From Brevundimonas sp. (GTDB taxonomy: Bacteria > Pseudomonadota > Alphaproteobacteria > Caulobacterales > Caulobacteraceae), in the NCBI RefSeq assembly GCF_030682035.1, contig NZ_JAUXQZ010000046.1, positions 1 to 64,000 of the forward strand: 64,000 bases of DNA. The letters are read 5' to 3'. The notes beneath the pieces are model-generated. The model had not been told where the DNA came from. It ran no database searches and saw only the letters and a list, made by a program, of their open reading frames with translations. Positions 63,398 through 64,000 of the stretch are shown here, in pieces (positions within the stretch are counted from its first letter, which is position 1; the number at the start of each line of letters is the position of its first letter). Made by a program: the position numbers and the translations under genes.

Positions 63398-64000
63398 TCG
63401 TGCTCGGCCTGACCGGCTCCATCGGCATGGGCAAGTCGACGACGACGGCCATGTTCGCCGACGCCGGCGCCATGGTCTGGAACGCCGACGACGCCGTGCA
63501 CCGACTCTACGCCAAGGGCGGGGCGGCCGTCGGGCCGGTGGGCAAGGCCTTTCCCGGCGTGGTCGTGGCCGGCGCGATCGACCGGACCCGGCTGGCGGAA
63601 GCTCTCGGGCAAGACGGTGAGGCTTTCCGGCGGCTGGAGGCGATCGTCCATCCTCTCGTGCTGAAGGGTCGGCTTGAGAATCTGACGGCTGCCGAGGCGG
63701 GAGGCGTGAAACTGGCGGTGCTGGACATCCCCCTGCTGTTCGAGACTGGCGGGAACGTAGCCGTGGACGCCGTCGTGGTCGTGACCGCCCCGGCCGCGGT
63801 CCAGACGGCGCGGGTGCTGGCCCGGCCGGGCATGACCGGCGAGCGGTTCGAGGCCATTCTGGCGCGCCAGCTGCCCGATACCGAAAAGCGCCGCCGCGCG
63901 GATTTTGTCATCGACACCGGCGCCGGGCTTGAGGCGGCCCGGGCGCGAGTGAACGAAATCGTGGGGATGGTTCTGGCCGAGGGGTGGACGCCGCCCCGGC
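63394..64000 (+). CDS. coaE: Dephospho-CoA kinase, cut by window end
   Basis: The first 202 residues, with no stop before base 64000, so probably within a few codons of full length. P-loop [14 protein letters not shown] at 5-18, [10 protein letters not shown] with the conserved Asp, [12 protein letters not shown] and [19 protein letters not shown] are typical. Phosphorylates dephospho-CoA in the last step of CoA synthesis. Overlaps aroE by four bases (ATGA). Confidence 0.95.
   Translation, partial: MIVLGLTGSIGMGKSTTTAMFADAGAMVWNADDAVHRLYAKGGAAVGPVGKAFPGVVVAGAIDRTRLAEALGQDGEAFRRLEAIVHPLVLKGRLENLTAAEAGGVKLAVLDIPLLFETGGNVAVDAVVVVTAPAAVQTARVLARPGMTGERFEAILARQLPDTEKRRRADFVIDTGAGLEAARARVNEIVGMVLAEGWTPPR

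Noticed and set aside
1..64000. tRNA or rRNA genes, insertion sequences, prophage or CRISPR arrays.
   Set aside because: None was recognised by eye: no transposase or integrase motifs and no cloverleaf-like 70-90 base units were seen in the intergenic gaps. A tRNAscan and IS search would settle this.

Overview
This window is a gene-dense, very GC-rich alphaproteobacterial chromosome segment from the immediate surroundings of a replication origin. Marker genes and their order point to the Caulobacterales, most likely a Brevundimonas-like member of the Caulobacteraceae: a CenR-type response regulator, an NtrZ-like periplasmic protein, the run hemE-hemH-hemJ-rho-DUF6489-mnmE-mnmG-rsmG-parA-parB on the minus strand, and hemE facing a DUF299 kinase/pyrophosphorylase gene across a 499-base gap. 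That gap corresponds to the Caulobacter crescentus origin (CCori, between hemE and RP001). The genus is inferred from gene content; no rRNA or tRNA gene is present.

Layout. 1-5.4 kb: an intergenic repeat, recQ, a degenerate aldo/keto reductase and a btuB-like TonB receptor behind a cobalamin riboswitch. 5.4-13.7 kb: the plus-strand run mutS-glnD-murJ-trpS. 13.7-17.1 kb: rsmB and kup on the minus strand. 17.2-23.4 kb: an Rrf2 regulator with an SDR and a small membrane protein, a MarC protein, pyrF, two low-complexity secreted proteins, a DUF1674 (SDHAF4-like) protein and htpX. 23.4-32 kb: argG, two related secreted proteins, a LysE exporter, a lipoprotein, a DUF6065 protein, a ProXp-like deacylase with an orphan barstar, purH, an alpha/beta hydrolase and an OsmC protein. 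32-45 kb: rpe-heparinase, a thioredoxin-TPR/Lon-N/Trm112 cluster, a UbiH-type hydroxylase, ftsK, lolA, xth, cenR, yggS, thiE and an ntrZ-like gene. 45.4-50 kb: a DUF3576 lipoprotein, then leuS-lptE-holA. 50-60.6 kb: the parB-to-hemE minus-strand block. 60.6-61.1 kb: the putative origin. 61.1-64 kb: DUF299-maf-aroE-coaE, with coaE cut by the window end.

The main chromosome-biology signals are a perfect CtrA box and a one-mismatch CtrA box in the putative origin, an AT-rich palindrome there with a central GANTC (CcrM) site, and three ParB-binding parS sites 4.5-9 kb away, two of them inside the coding sequences of parA and mnmG. Genes on both sides of the gap point away from it, as expected when transcription follows the replication forks.

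Most of the window is conserved housekeeping DNA. I see no phage, insertion sequence, CRISPR array or tRNA. The less ordinary material is a handful of small orphan genes fused by short overlaps to conserved neighbours, two compositionally extreme secreted proteins, a tandem-repeat secreted paralogue pair, several intergenic palindromes (one a 26-bp perfect inverted repeat), and a possible small RNA or long 3' leader after lolA.
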